The translations under genes and the position numbers were made by a program. This document shows, piece by piece, positions 24,790-35,300 of a stretch of DNA of 64,000 nt. Source of the stretch: Pseudomonas sp. ML96 (GTDB lineage Bacteria > Pseudomonadota > Gammaproteobacteria > Pseudomonadales > Pseudomonadaceae). Position 1 is the first letter of the stretch. Every line of letters begins with the position of its first letter. Below the pieces are notes generated by a model. It searched no databases, was not told where the DNA came from, and saw only the letters and a list, made by a program, of their open reading frames with translations. The DNA lies in assembly GCF_000761545.1 (NCBI RefSeq), contig NZ_JPMY01000028.1, positions 36,856-100,855 of the forward strand, in the 5' to 3' direction.

Positions 24790-26697
24790 TTACAGTTCCG
24801 GGGTCCAGGTCAGCCCCAGCAGCAGGCTGCGTGGCGTTTCCTGGTAACCGTAGTAGCGATAGTCGCCGGCGTACTGGTAGAGCGCGTTGCTGTAGTCCTT
24901 GTCCAGCACGTTGGCCAGTTTGAGGTCGAAGGCCAGCTCCGGGCTGGCCTTCCAGCTGCCACGCAGGTCGAGCACGCCATAGCCGGCGATTTCACGCTGG
25001 TTGGCATCGTCATCGTAGCGCTGGCTGAAGGCCTGCCAGGTGGCGCCGACGCCGAAGGCGCCGAAGCTGCGATCGAGGTCCAGGCTCAGGTGGCGCTTGG
25101 CGCGGCGCGCCAGGGTATGGCCGCTGTCGCGATCGCGCGGGTCGATGATGCTCAGCGACAGGTTGCCGGTCCAGGCGCCGAGCTGCTGCTGCAGGCTGGC
25201 CTCGAAGCCGTTGATGCGCGCCTCGTCGACGTTGTAGTTGCGCCCGATGAAGGTGCTCGAATCCCACACATAGGTGATCAGGTCGCGGATGTCGGTGCGG
25301 TACAGCGAGGCTTCCAGGCGTGTGCCCTCAGCCAGTTGGCTGCGCCACTGCAGCTCGTAGCTCTTCGAGCGCTCGGGGTTGAGGTCGGGGTTGGCGCCCC
25401 AGTCGGCCGGGCCGTACAGGTCGTTGAAGGTCGGCACGCGGAAGCCTTCGGCGTAGGACAGCACCAGGTCGTTGGCCTCGTTGAGCGGCAGGGTCAGGGC
25501 GGCGTTCCAGGTGTTCTCGCTGCCGTACTGCTCGTTCTTGTCGTGGCGCAGGCCCAGCTCGGTGGAGAAGTGTTCGCCCTGGTAGCCGTGCTGGATGAAC
25601 GCGGCCTGGTTCCAGCGGCTCTCTTCGCTGTATGCGGTGCTGCTGTGCAGGTTGTCTTCGAGGTAGTCGAGGCCGACACGCAACTGGTGGCCGCTGCCCA
25701 GTTCCAGGGTGTTCAGCCAGGCGGCCGAGTCGCGGTAGGTATTGAACACATCGCGGGCCGGGTAGAGCTTGTCGAAGTCTTCCTGCTTGTCTTCGCTGTG
25801 TCCCAGTTCGAGGCGGCTGCTCCAGTTGTCGCTGAAGTTGGCGTCCAGGTAGGCGGCCACAGTGCTTTGGCTGAACTCGCTCCAGTTCTGCGCCGGGTAG
25901 CTGAGGAAGGTGCTGTTGTCGTAGCGACCGTAGGGGTTGTCGTACTCGCTCTTGCCGCGCTGGTCGACGGCGCTCAGGCCGATCTCCAGGTCATCGCTCA
26001 GCGCATGGGCCAGGTTCAGGCCGAAGCTGCGGTTGCGGTAGGCATCGTGGTCGGCGTCCGAGCCGTAGGAAATGTCGGAGCGGTCGATGCCGTCGGTCTC
26101 TTCCAGGCTGCCGGTCAGGTTGTAGCGCGTGCGCTCGTTGCCGCCGGAGAGGCCGAGGCTGCGTTCCCAGGTGCCCTGGCTGCCGCCGGCCAGGCGTACG
26201 ACGGGATGCAGGCCTTCGCCTTCGCCGCGGCGGGTGAAGATCTGCACCACGCCGCCGATGGCGTCGGCGCCATAGATGGCCGAGCGTGAGCCGCGCAGTA
26301 CTTCGATGCGCTCGATCTGCTCGATGCTGAGGAACTGCAGCGCCGCGCCGCCGGAAGAGGCCGAGCCGATGCGCACGCCGTCGACCAGGATCAGGCTCTG
26401 CGCGTTGCTGGTGCCGCGGATGAACTGACTGGTATTGGCGCCGCGGCCACCGTTGCGCACCAGTTGCACGCCGGGGACGCGTGACAGCAGTTCGCCGACG
26501 CTGCTGGGGCGCAGGCGTTCGATGTCCTCGCGGGTGAATACGCTGACCGCCGCGCTGCTCTCGCCACGTGCCTGCACGTCGCGGTTGGCGGTGATCACGG
26601 TATCCGCGAGCTTGAGTGCCTCGTCCCGGGAAGGGGCGGCGGCGAAGGACAGGCCGGGGGCGAGTGCCACGGCGAGGGCAAGGCGAGACAGCTTCAT
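24790..26697 (-). CDS. btuB: TonB-dependent vitamin B12 receptor BtuB
   Basis: A 635-residue outer-membrane receptor. Signal peptide MKLSRLALAVALAPGLSFAA; TonB box in ADTVITANRD; plug domain with RPSSVGELLSRVPGVQLVRN and QSLILVDGVRIGSASSGGAA, which is the cobalamin-receptor form; then a 22-strand barrel ending LLLGLTWTPEL. The barrel carries the calcium-like loop VNDADGID-type equivalents only loosely. It takes up cobalamin with TonB energy. A cobalamin riboswitch covers its leader, the strongest evidence for the substrate. Confidence 0.95.
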   Translation of the reverse strand: MKLSRLALAVALAPGLSFAAAPSRDEALKLADTVITANRDVQARGESSAAVSVFTREDIERLRPSSVGELLSRVPGVQLVRNGGRGANTSQFIRGTSNAQSLILVDGVRIGSASSGGAALQFLSIEQIERIEVLRGSRSAIYGADAIGGVVQIFTRRGEGEGLHPVVRLAGGSQGTWERSLGLSGGNERTRYNLTGSLEETDGIDRSDISYGSDADHDAYRNRSFGLNLAHALSDDLEIGLSAVDQRGKSEYDNPYGRYDNSTFLSYPAQNWSEFSQSTVAAYLDANFSDNWSSRLELGHSEDKQEDFDKLYPARDVFNTYRDSAAWLNTLELGSGHQLRVGLDYLEDNLHSSTAYSEESRWNQAAFIQHGYQGEHFSTELGLRHDKNEQYGSENTWNAALTLPLNEANDLVLSYAEGFRVPTFNDLYGPADWGANPDLNPERSKSYELQWRSQLAEGTRLEASLYRTDIRDLITYVWDSSTFIGRNYNVDEARINGFEASLQQQLGAWTGNLSLSIIDPRDRDSGHTLARRAKRHLSLDLDRSFGAFGVGATWQAFSQRYDDDANQREIAGYGVLDLRGSWKASPELAFDLKLANVLDKDYSNALYQYAGDYRYYGYQETPRSLLLGLTWTPEL

Positions 26698-26784
26698 CGA
26701 TGATCCTCAAAGGTTCGAGCTTCGAGGAGGGCGGGACAGGCGCACGGCGGCGCCTGACGGTGCGGCCCTCCGCAACACCAGTCG

Positions 26785-26960
26785 AAATTCGCCAGGGCCG
26801 GTCTCCGGGCTCTCGACACCGATCCGCTCGCCTTCCCGGGATGACCCAGTGGCTTGGAGCGGACCTGCAGCCTAGGGCTGCGGTCGATTACCGTTGCGGG
26901 GGCAGCGCCGGGATTGCTCGTACGAGCGCACCGGCTTCCCGTTTCACGTCACCCGATCTG
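26785..26960 (-). promoter_or_regulatory. Cobalamin riboswitch upstream of btuB
   Basis: On the minus strand the leader has GGGAAGCCGGTG, then AATCCCGGCGCTGCCCCCGC and AACGGTA, then AGCCACTGGGTCATCCCGGG, and the B12 box GCCCGGAGACCGGCC (26810-26796). These are the conserved elements of the AdoCbl riboswitch in order. The aptamer ends about 90 nt before the btuB ATG. Ends are approximate. Confidence 0.95.
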
Positions 26961-26982
26961 GGCGGCGCACCTTGGCGGAATA

Positions 26983-27014
26983 CAAAAACGCCGCGCACCT
27001 TAGTGCACGGCGTG
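26983..27014 (-). terminator. Rho-independent terminator of the chemoreceptor gene
   Basis: On the minus strand ACGCCGTGCAC and GTGCGCGGCGT form an 11-bp stem with one G-U type mismatch and a 4-nt loop, followed by TTTTTGTA. It lies 62 bp after the stop at 27076 and just before the btuB leader, insulating the riboswitch from read-through. Confidence 0.87.
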
Positions 27015-27075
27015 ATGAACCTCAAGCAAGTTTAGCCGTAGTGAGCGTGAGTTCTGCTCATGTACGACGGGCGGG

Positions 27076-29289
27076 TCAGGCGGTGGCCGAATGGCGCCGG
27101 GTCAGCCCGCTTGTCGTCGCGCGCTCGCTACCGTCCTGGTGGCTGAGGCGGCTGGCGGTCTTGTGCAGGTCGAGCACCAGTTGCGCCAGGGCCTGGGCCG
27201 CCTGGCGGGTCTCGGCGGCGCTCTGGCTGCTGCGCTCGGCCGCGCCGGTGATGGCCTGGGCCTGGTCGGTCACCGCCTGCACCTGGCTCAGCTGCTGCTG
27301 CATCGACTGGCTGATCTGGCCGAGGCGGCCCTGCATGGACTCGACTTCGCTCTGGATACGCTGCAGCGCGGTATTGGCCTCGTGCGAGCGCGTTACGCCA
27401 CGCTCGGCGGCGTCCTGGCAGGCCTGCATCACGGCCATGGCCTCCAGCGTCTGCTGGCGCACGCCGCCGAGGGTGCTGGCGATCTCCTGGGTCGACTGCG
27501 CGGTGCGCTGCGCCAGGTTGCGCACCTCGTCGGCGACCACGGCAAAGCCGCGCCCGCTCTCGCCGGCCCGCGCCGCCTCGATGGCGGCATTGAGGGCGAG
27601 CAGATTGGTCTGGTCGGCGATGGCGCGGATCGATTCGGTGATGTGCTGGATCTCCTCGGTCTGCCGGTTCAGCGCCTGCAGGGCCTGGCTCGACTGCTCG
27701 ATGCGCGCGGCCAGCTGGCCCGCGTCCTCGGCGTTCTGGCGCACCGCGTCGCTGCCCTGGCGGCTCATCTGCAGGGCCTGGCGCGAGGCGCTCTCGCTGT
27801 CGAGGATGTGCTCGGTGGCCTGGCCGATGCTGCGGTTGACCTCGATCATCGCCCGCGCCGTGGACACCGCCGCGGCCTGGCCCTGGCTCGCGCACTGCGA
27901 GGCATTGCTGGCGGTGCGGCCGAGGGTGTCGGAGGTCTGCTGCAGGGCCTCGCCGGCACCGACGATGCCCTGCATGGTGTGGTCCATCTTGTCGACGAAG
28001 CTGTTGATCCAGCCGGCCAGGGCGCCGGCCTCGTCGCTGCCGAAGCGTTCCACGCCGAGGCGGCTGCTCAGCGGGGCGCCGCACTCGGCGGTTTCCAGGA
28101 AAAAGTCCGACAGCGCCTGCAGCTTGCGCGCCCGCGGGCGCAGGCTGAAGGCCCAGAAGGCACCGAGCAGCAGGCCAGCGGCGGCGAAGGTGATGGCGCT
28201 GGCCTGTTGCGGCAGCTGGGCGTCGAGGATCATCTGCAGGCCGCCAAGGGCGCACAGGCCGAGCAGTAGCTGGCGGCTCAGCGAGTAGCTGAGGCTGCGC
28301 CGGCGGTAGACCTCCTCCAGGTCGCCCTCGCACATCATGCCCCAGGTGTCCGGCGAGCCAGGCATGCGCAGGGTCAGGCCGGCGCCGATCACCGGCACGT
28401 GGCGATAGTCCGGGTAGCCGGGGTAGAGCACGAACATGTTGCTGCCGTGGCGGATGGTCTCGCGCACGCCGGGGTGCAGCTGGCCGGTGGCCGGCGCGGT
28501 GAAGCGCAGTTCGAACTCGGTGTGCTTCTGCACACGAATGGTGCCGAACGGGGTGCGAATGCCCTGTTTCAGGTTGTCGCCGCCGCTGAAGGTGGCGTCC
28601 TCGAAACGCGAGCGCGACAGTGCGGTGCCGGGCGCGATGGCCGGGTCGTAGGCGCTCTGCACCATGAACAGGTAGTTGTCGCCGGAGTCACGGTAGACGT
28701 GGCCGGCCTCGCGCTGGATCAGATCGCTGAGCACGTCGTTGGGGATGCGCGCGCACAGGCAGCCGACCACCTGGCCGGCGTGGCGCAGCGGTTGATGGAA
28801 CATCAGGGTGACTGCGTCGTGGAACTGCGAGGTAGTGGCGCCCAGCTGCAGGGTCAGCTCATCCAGATAAGGGCCGCGCAGGAAGGGTGCCTTGAGCCCG
28901 GCGGCGAGGGCCTCCGGATCGTGGCGCTGGCCGTTGCGCGCTGCGTGGCTGGAGGCGAGGATGCGCCCATCGGCGGCCACCACGAACAGCTCGGAGACTT
29001 CGGGCATGTGCGCCCTGGCTTGTTCCAGGGCTTCGCTGGGCAAGTTCGGCCAGCCCTGGCCGAGGCCGTTGCCGACCAGCTCCAGTGCCTGCCAGTGCTG
29101 TTGGGCCCAGCCGATCAGCAGGTCGACGCGGGTCTGCGCCAGGCCGGCGAAGGTCTTCTCGACCTGGGCAGCCTGGCCGCGATTGAGCAGCCAGGACCAG
29201 CGCATGGCCAGCTTGCCGGTCCTGCCGAACCAGGGCAGCCAGCGGCGCTCGGCGCCATTGAAATCCATTCGATGACTGAGCAGCGGCAT
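27076..29289 (-). CDS. Methyl-accepting chemotaxis protein with N-terminal sensor and no N-terminal membrane anchor
   Basis: A 737-residue receptor. The first ~330 residues form a Cache-like sensor ([40 protein letters not shown]). Two hydrophobic segments come only at about 341-356 ([15 protein letters not shown]) and 365-382 ([20 protein letters not shown]). The C-terminal coiled-coil signalling domain has the invariant tip [20 protein letters not shown] and [20 protein letters not shown]. There is an in-frame TAA 14 codons upstream and no start codon between, so an anchor cannot be restored by an earlier start. AGGGAG lies 10 nt before ATG 29289. Ligand unknown. Confidence 0.9.
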   Translation of the reverse strand: MPLLSHRMDFNGAERRWLPWFGRTGKLAMRWSWLLNRGQAAQVEKTFAGLAQTRVDLLIGWAQQHWQALELVGNGLGQGWPNLPSEALEQARAHMPEVSELFVVAADGRILASSHAARNGQRHDPEALAAGLKAPFLRGPYLDELTLQLGATTSQFHDAVTLMFHQPLRHAGQVVGCLCARIPNDVLSDLIQREAGHVYRDSGDNYLFMVQSAYDPAIAPGTALSRSRFEDATFSGGDNLKQGIRTPFGTIRVQKHTEFELRFTAPATGQLHPGVRETIRHGSNMFVLYPGYPDYRHVPVIGAGLTLRMPGSPDTWGMMCEGDLEEVYRRRSLSYSLSRQLLLGLCALGGLQMILDAQLPQQASAITFAAAGLLLGAFWAFSLRPRARKLQALSDFFLETAECGAPLSSRLGVERFGSDEAGALAGWINSFVDKMDHTMQGIVGAGEALQQTSDTLGRTASNASQCASQGQAAAVSTARAMIEVNRSIGQATEHILDSESASRQALQMSRQGSDAVRQNAEDAGQLAARIEQSSQALQALNRQTEEIQHITESIRAIADQTNLLALNAAIEAARAGESGRGFAVVADEVRNLAQRTAQSTQEIASTLGGVRQQTLEAMAVMQACQDAAERGVTRSHEANTALQRIQSEVESMQGRLGQISQSMQQQLSQVQAVTDQAQAITGAAERSSQSAAETRQAAQALAQLVLDLHKTASRLSHQDGSERATTSGLTRRHSATA

Positions 29290-29381
29290 TAAATAAAGCT
29301 CCCTGGCGCCCGCAGGCGGCCCCGTTCCTTATGATTATTCGGAACGATAGTGCAAGAAGCGGGCCGGTGCGGGAGTAGGGA

Positions 29382-31277
29382 TCAGGCGTCGAGCTGGGCG
29401 AGGCGGGCGCGGATGGCGGATTCGATGCCGGTCTGGTCCAGGCCGCATTCGGCGAGCATCTGCGCCGGTTTGGCGTGCTCCACGTAGTAGTCCGGCAGGC
29501 CCAGGTGCAGCAGTGGCTTGAGCAGGTTTTCGGCGGCGAGGAACTCGCTCACCGCGCTACCGGCACCGCCCATCACGGCGTTTTCCTCGATGGTCACCAG
29601 CAGCGCGTGGCTGGCGGCCAGTTCACGCAGGAGGCTTTCGTCGAGGGGTTTGACGAAGCGCATGTCGACCACGGTGGCGTCCACTGCCTCGCCGACGCGC
29701 AGCGCCTCGGCCAGTTGCACACCGAAGGCCAGCAGGGCGGTGCGTTTGCCTTGGCGACGGACCACGGCCTTGCCGATCTCCACCGGTTCCAGGGTCGGGT
29801 CGATGGCGGCGTTGGGGCCGCTGCCGCGCGGATAGCGCACGGCTGCCGGGCCCTGGAAGTGGTAGCCGGTGGTCAGCAGCAGGCGCAGCTCGTTCTCGTC
29901 GCTGGGCGTGGCGACCAGCATGCCGGGGATGCAGCGCAGGTAGGAGATGTCGAAGCTGCCGGCGTGGGTTGGGCCGTCTTCGCCGACCAGACCGGCGCGG
30001 TCGATGGCGAACAGCACGTCGAGGTGCTGCACGGCCACGTCGTGGATCAGCTGGTCGTAGGCGCGCTGCAGGAAGGTGGAGTAGATCGCCACCACCGGCT
30101 TGGCGCCGTCGCAGGCCATGCCGGCGGCAAGGGTCACCGCGTGCTGCTCGGCGATGGCGACGTCGAAGTAGCGCTCGGGGAACTTGTCGGCGAAGGCCAC
30201 CAGGTCGGAGCCTTCCTTCATCGCCGGAGTGATGCCGACCAGGCGCGCGTCTTCGGCGGCCATGTCGCACAGCCACTGGCCGAATACGCTGGAGTATTTA
30301 GGACCGCTAGGTTGCTTGGGCGCAACCGGGGCGTTGATCGGCTCCAGCTTGGTGATGGCGTGATAGCCGATCGGGTCGACCTCGGCCGGGGCGAAGCCCT
30401 TGCCCTTCTTGGTCACCACGTGGAGGAACTGCGGGCCGTCGAGGTCGCGCATATTACGCAGCGTCGCGACGAGTGTGGGCAGGTCGTGGCCGTCGATGGG
30501 GCCAACGTAGTTCCAGCCCAGCTCCTCGAACAGGGTGCCGGGCACCAGCATGCCTTTGGCGTGTTCCTCGACCTTGCGCGCGATCTCCCAGGCGCCGGGC
30601 AGGCGCGAGAGGATCTTCTTGCTGCCTTCGCGCATGCTCGAATAGGTGCGGCTGGAGATGATCTTGGCCAGGTAGTTGGACAGACCGCCGACGTTCTTCG
30701 AGATCGACATGTCGTTGTCGTTGAGCACGACCAGCATGTTGGCCTTCACGTCGGACGCATGGTTCAGCGCCTCGAAGGCCATGCCGGCGGTCAGCGCGCC
30801 GTCACCGATCACCGCCACCGCCTTGCGCTTGCTGCCCTGCATGCGTGCGGCGATGGCCATGCCCAGTGCTGCGCTGATGCTGGTGCTGGAGTGGCCGACG
30901 CCGAAGGTGTCGTACTCGCTCTCGCTGCGACGCGGGAAGGCGGCCAGGCCGTCCTTCTGGCGCAGGCTACCCATGCGCTCGCGGCGTCCGGTGAGAATCT
31001 TGTGCGGGTAGGCCTGGTGGCCGACGTCCCACACCAGACGATCGTCCGGCGTATCGAAGATGTAGTGCAGGGCGATGGTCAGCTCGACCACGCCGAGGCC
31101 GGCGCCGAAGTGCCCGCCGGTCTGCCCGACGCTGTACAGCAGGTACTGGCGCAGCTCGTCGGCGAGGGTCTCCAGCTCGCTCTCGGCCAGACGGCGCAGG
31201 CCCTCTGGGGTATCGGCGCTGTCGAGCAGAGGCGTAGCGGGACGCTCGCGAGGGATCTCGTGGAAGGTGGTCGGCAT
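29382..31277 (-). CDS. dxs: 1-deoxy-D-xylulose-5-phosphate synthase
   Basis: A 631-residue thiamin-diphosphate enzyme. [20 protein letters not shown] and [15 protein letters not shown] open the TPP domain, [20 protein letters not shown] holds the GDG-N motif, and the pyrimidine domain has [18 protein letters not shown] and [20 protein letters not shown]. It condenses pyruvate with glyceraldehyde 3-phosphate, the entry to isoprenoids, thiamin and pyridoxal. In P. aeruginosa I recall dxs directly followed by ispA; here three genes separate them. Confidence 0.97.
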   Translation of the reverse strand: MPTTFHEIPRERPATPLLDSADTPEGLRRLAESELETLADELRQYLLYSVGQTGGHFGAGLGVVELTIALHYIFDTPDDRLVWDVGHQAYPHKILTGRRERMGSLRQKDGLAAFPRRSESEYDTFGVGHSSTSISAALGMAIAARMQGSKRKAVAVIGDGALTAGMAFEALNHASDVKANMLVVLNDNDMSISKNVGGLSNYLAKIISSRTYSSMREGSKKILSRLPGAWEIARKVEEHAKGMLVPGTLFEELGWNYVGPIDGHDLPTLVATLRNMRDLDGPQFLHVVTKKGKGFAPAEVDPIGYHAITKLEPINAPVAPKQPSGPKYSSVFGQWLCDMAAEDARLVGITPAMKEGSDLVAFADKFPERYFDVAIAEQHAVTLAAGMACDGAKPVVAIYSTFLQRAYDQLIHDVAVQHLDVLFAIDRAGLVGEDGPTHAGSFDISYLRCIPGMLVATPSDENELRLLLTTGYHFQGPAAVRYPRGSGPNAAIDPTLEPVEIGKAVVRRQGKRTALLAFGVQLAEALRVGEAVDATVVDMRFVKPLDESLLRELAASHALLVTIEENAVMGGAGSAVSEFLAAENLLKPLLHLGLPDYYVEHAKPAQMLAECGLDQTGIESAIRARLAQLDA

Positions 31278-31359
31278 CAGGCAGATCGTTATTAGGCGTA
31301 CAAAAGATGCGGCAGTTTACCTGAAGCGCCGGAAACAGCCCAAACGACCTGTAGCGCGA

Positions 31360-32310
31360 TCAGCCGACCGGGTAGTGCCGCGCCAGGAAATCCAGCAGCA
31401 GCGCGTTGACCCGCGGGCCGTCCTCACTCTGCAGCCAGTGGCCGCAGCCGGGTAGCAGATGCTGTTCCAGGCGTGGCACCTTGTCGGCCATGCGCTTGAG
31501 TGTCGGCGCCTCGAAACGGCCGACCGGGTCGCGCTCGCCGAGCAGGAACAGGGTCGGTTGCTCTACTCGCAGCGCGCCCAGCGGCTCGGTGCGCTGCCAG
31601 CTGCGTTCGAAGTTGCGGTACCAGCTCAGCGCACCGTGGAAGCCGCGGCCGGCGAAGGTGCGTTCGTACACGGCGAACAGCTCGGGTGGGCACCAGGCCG
31701 GCAGCGGCAGGTCGCTGAGGCCATCGAACAGCCTGGCATCGGCCGGCTTGTCGCCAAGTAGCGCGCCCTCCAGGCCGCCGAGCAGCAGGCGCAGGCTGCG
31801 ACCGATGTCGGCGTCCAGCTCAGCCTCGGCCAGGCCCGGCTCCTGGAAGTAAAGGATGTAGTGGAAGCGCCCGGCGTAGGCCTCGCGCATCATCTCGATG
31901 GCCGGGCGCTTGGGCCGCCCGCCGAAGGGTACCGACAACGCGCCGAGCGCCTGCACCCGCTCGGGTTCCAGCAGAGCCAGGTGCCAGGCCACCGGCGCCC
32001 CCCAGTCATGACCGACCACGGCGACGTGGGTCTGGCCAAGGGCGTCCATGGCGCCCTGGATATCGCCGCACAGGGTTATCAGGTCGTAAGCGGCCGGGTC
32101 CTGTGGTGCGCTGCTCTGCCCGTAGCCGCGCATCTCCGGGGCGAATACCCGGTAGCCGGCGGCGGCCAGCGCCTCGATCTGCGGGTGCCAGGCGTACCAG
32201 CACTCGGGGAAACCGTGCAGCAGCCACACCGGTTTGCCGTTCTCCGGGCCGGCGCTGTACAGGCTGAGCTCGATACCGTTGACCGCCAGCAGCTGATGTT
32301 CGATGTGCAT
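31360..32310 (-). CDS. Alpha/beta hydrolase, epoxide-hydrolase-like
   Basis: A 316-residue hydrolase starting at 32310 with GGAG 7 nt upstream. HGFPECWYAWHPQIEALAAA contains the oxyanion HGFP motif, VAVVGHDWGAPVAWHLALLE has the Asp nucleophile of soluble epoxide hydrolases, and LLPGCGHWLQSEDGP gives the catalytic His. The cap domain (about 140-220) has tyrosines (FHYILYFQEPG) that would activate the epoxide. It starts 12 bp after the carboxylase stop, so both are probably in one operon, with a lipid or terpenoid substrate likely. Confidence 0.87.
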   Translation of the reverse strand: MHIEHQLLAVNGIELSLYSAGPENGKPVWLLHGFPECWYAWHPQIEALAAAGYRVFAPEMRGYGQSSAPQDPAAYDLITLCGDIQGAMDALGQTHVAVVGHDWGAPVAWHLALLEPERVQALGALSVPFGGRPKRPAIEMMREAYAGRFHYILYFQEPGLAEAELDADIGRSLRLLLGGLEGALLGDKPADARLFDGLSDLPLPAWCPPELFAVYERTFAGRGFHGALSWYRNFERSWQRTEPLGALRVEQPTLFLLGERDPVGRFEAPTLKRMADKVPRLEQHLLPGCGHWLQSEDGPRVNALLLDFLARHYPVG

Positions 32311-32321
32311 GGAGATGCTCC

Positions 32322-35300
32322 TTACCAGGTGTCGACGAAGGGCCGTTTCTTGCCCGTGCGCGGTGCCGGCGCGGGCGCCGCGTTGAGGCCGCGCAGCAGC
32401 CAGGCGCGGCTCTCGGCCGGGTCGATCACTGCGTCGATCTCCAGGTAGCTGGCCATGTTCAGAGCCTTGCCGTTGGCGTAGGCCTTGCCCACCAGCTTGT
32501 CGAACAGTGCCTGGCGGCTGGCGTCGTCCGGCTGCGCCGCCAGCTCCTTGGCGAAGCCCAGACGTACCGCGCCCTCCAGGCCCATGGCGCCGAACTCGCC
32601 ACTGGGCCAGGCGGCGGTGAACAGCGGCGAGTGGAAGCTGCCGGCGGCCATGGCCTGGGCGCCGAGGCCGTAGCCCTTGCGCAGCACCAGGGTGAAGAAG
32701 GGCACGGACAGGCTGGCGGCGGTGACGAACATGCGCGAGACATGGCGCACCGTGCCCTGCTGCTCGGCCTGCGGACCGACCATGAAGCCGGGGGTGTCGC
32801 ACAGCGAGACGATGGGTAGGTCATGGGCCTCGCACAGCTGCATGAAGCGCGCGGCCTTGTCGCCCGCCACGGCGTCGATGGCGCCGCCCAGGTGGGCCGG
32901 GTTGTTGGCGATCAGGCCGTACGGCCGGCCTTCGATGCGAATGAAGGCGGTGATCAGGCCGGGGGCGAACTGGCGGCGCAGCTCCAGCACGCTGCCCTCG
33001 TCGGCCAGGGTGTCGATGACCTGGCGGATGTCGTAGACGCGCAGGCGGTTCTCCGGGATCAGGTGGCGCAGCTCACGCTGGTCGGCGCAGTGCCAGTCCG
33101 TCTGGCGGCCCTGGAAGTAGGACAGGTACTGCCTGGCCACACTGACGGCTTCGGCTTCGTCCTCCACCAGCACGTCGATCACCCCGTTGGGGCCCTGCAC
33201 GCTGGTGGGGCCGACTTCCTCGGGCTTGAAGCTGCCCAGGCCGCCGCCTTCGATCATCGCCGGGCCGGCCATGCCGATGCTGGCGTTGCGGGTGGCGATG
33301 ATCACGTCGCAGCAGCCGAGCAGCGCGGCGTTGCCGGCGAAGCAGCGGCCGGAGACCACGCCCACGGTCGGCACCAGGCCGGACAGCTTGGCCATTCCGA
33401 CGAAGGTGTGGCAGTCCAGCCCGGCCACGCCGACGAAGTCGGTATCGCCTGGCCGGCCGCCGCCGCCCTCGGCGAACAGCACCACCGGCAGGCGCCACTG
33501 CTCGGCCAGGGCCAGCATGCGGTCGGTCTTCTTGTGGTTCATCACGCCCTGGGTGCCGGCGAATACCGTGTAGTCGTAGGCGATGGCCATGCAGCGCGCG
33601 CCCTGCTCACCGAACTGCGCGGCGCCGACCGTGCCTATGCCGGCCACCAGGCCGTCGGCCGGGCTCAGCTCCAGCAGCTCCTCGGCGGAGCGCCGGCGGC
33701 GCTGGGCGGCCAGGGCCATGGCGCCGTATTCGATGAAGCTGCCGTCATCCAGCAAGTCCGCCAGATTTTCACGAACAGTGCGCTGGCCGGTCTTGCGCCG
33801 CTTGGCCACGGCTGCGGGGCGGCGTGCGTCGGTCAGCAGTGCGTGGCGTTCGAACACCTCGGCGAGGTCGGCGCGAATATGCTCAAGGTCGAGGCTTTCT
33901 TCGCTGGCGCCGCCCGCGTCGGCCACTTCGGCCGGTTCGAGGAACAGCAGGGCCTGGCCCTCGGCCAGCGCATCGCCGGGCGCGACGGCCAGGGCGCGGA
34001 CGATGCCGCCACGCTCGGCGCGCACCTCGAATTCCATCTTCATCGCTTCCAGCACGGCGACCACCTGCCCGGCGGCCACGGCGTCACCCTCGGCCACCTG
34101 CAGGGCGACCAGCACGCCGCTGCTCGGCGCGCTCAGGGCGATAGTGCCGGGCGGTGCATCGACGCCGCGCTGCGCCGCCGTGTCCGGCGCGCCGCTGCCG
34201 GCGAAGTAGCGGTGCGGGTGTGCGGCGCCGTGGGCGGCGAGCAGTTCGCTCAGGTGACGTTCGACGAAGCGGGTGTCGACTTGGTTGCCGGCCACTTCCT
34301 CGCGCTGCAGCAGGTTCTGCAGCAGGTGCAGGTTGCTCGCCACGCCTTCCAGGCGCACCTCGCACAGGGCACGGTAGGCGCGGCGCAGGGCACTCGGGTA
34401 GTCGGCGGCGGTAGCGATCAGCTTGGCCAGCAGCGAGTCGTAGGCCGGGCTGACCGGATAGCCAGCATAGCCGTGGCCGTCGACGCGCAGGCCGGGGCCG
34501 GACGGCGCCTGGTAGGCGCTCAGCACGCCGGCGGCCGGGCGTGCGCTGCCATCGGCCTGCAGGGTTTCCAGATTCAGGCGCAGCTGCACGGCGCTGCCCC
34601 TCAAGGCAGGCGGAGTGGCCAGGCCCAGTTCGCTCAGGCGGCTGCCAGCGGCCAGGCGCAGCTGGGTGTGCAGCAGGTCGACGCTGGTCACCTGCTCGGT
34701 GACGGTGTGCTCGACCTGCACCCGCGGGTTGGCCTCCATGAAGTAGAAGTGGCCGGGGCTGTCCAGGTCGAGGAGGAACTCGAAGGTGCCGATGCCGCGG
34801 TAGCCGACCTCGCCGGCCAGGCGCAGCGCGCAGGCGATGATCGCCTCACGGCTGGCGGCATCCAGGTCGGGGCTGGGGGCGATCTCCACCAGCTTCTGGT
34901 TGCGTCGCTGCAGGCTGCAGTCGCGCTCCCACAGATGGCTGACGGCGCTGCCGTCGCCGAGAACCTGCACCTCGATATGACGGGCGCGCTGCACCAGTTT
35001 CTCGATGTACAGATCGCCGTTGCCGAAGGCCGTTTGCGCCTCGGACTGGCAGCGCGCATAGGCCTCGGCCAGCTCCTCGGCCGCGCTCACCGCGCGCATG
35101 CCGCGGCCGCCACCACCGGCCAGCGCCTTGACCATCACCGCGCCGTGTTCGGCCTGGAATGCCTGGGCCTCGACGAGGCTCACCGCGCGATTGAGCCCCG
35201 GTACCAGCGGCACCGCGCAGTGCTCGGCCAGGGCGCGAGCGGCGGCCTTGTCGCCAAACAGTTCGAGGGTCTCCGGCGCCGGGCCGACAAAGGTCAGACC

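Noticed and set aside
24778..26289. Long frame opposite btuB
   Set aside because: Val/Ala/Gly-rich antisense reading of a receptor with clear plug and barrel motifs.
29475..31295. Long frame opposite dxs
   Set aside because: Antisense shadow of a full-length, motif-complete dxs.
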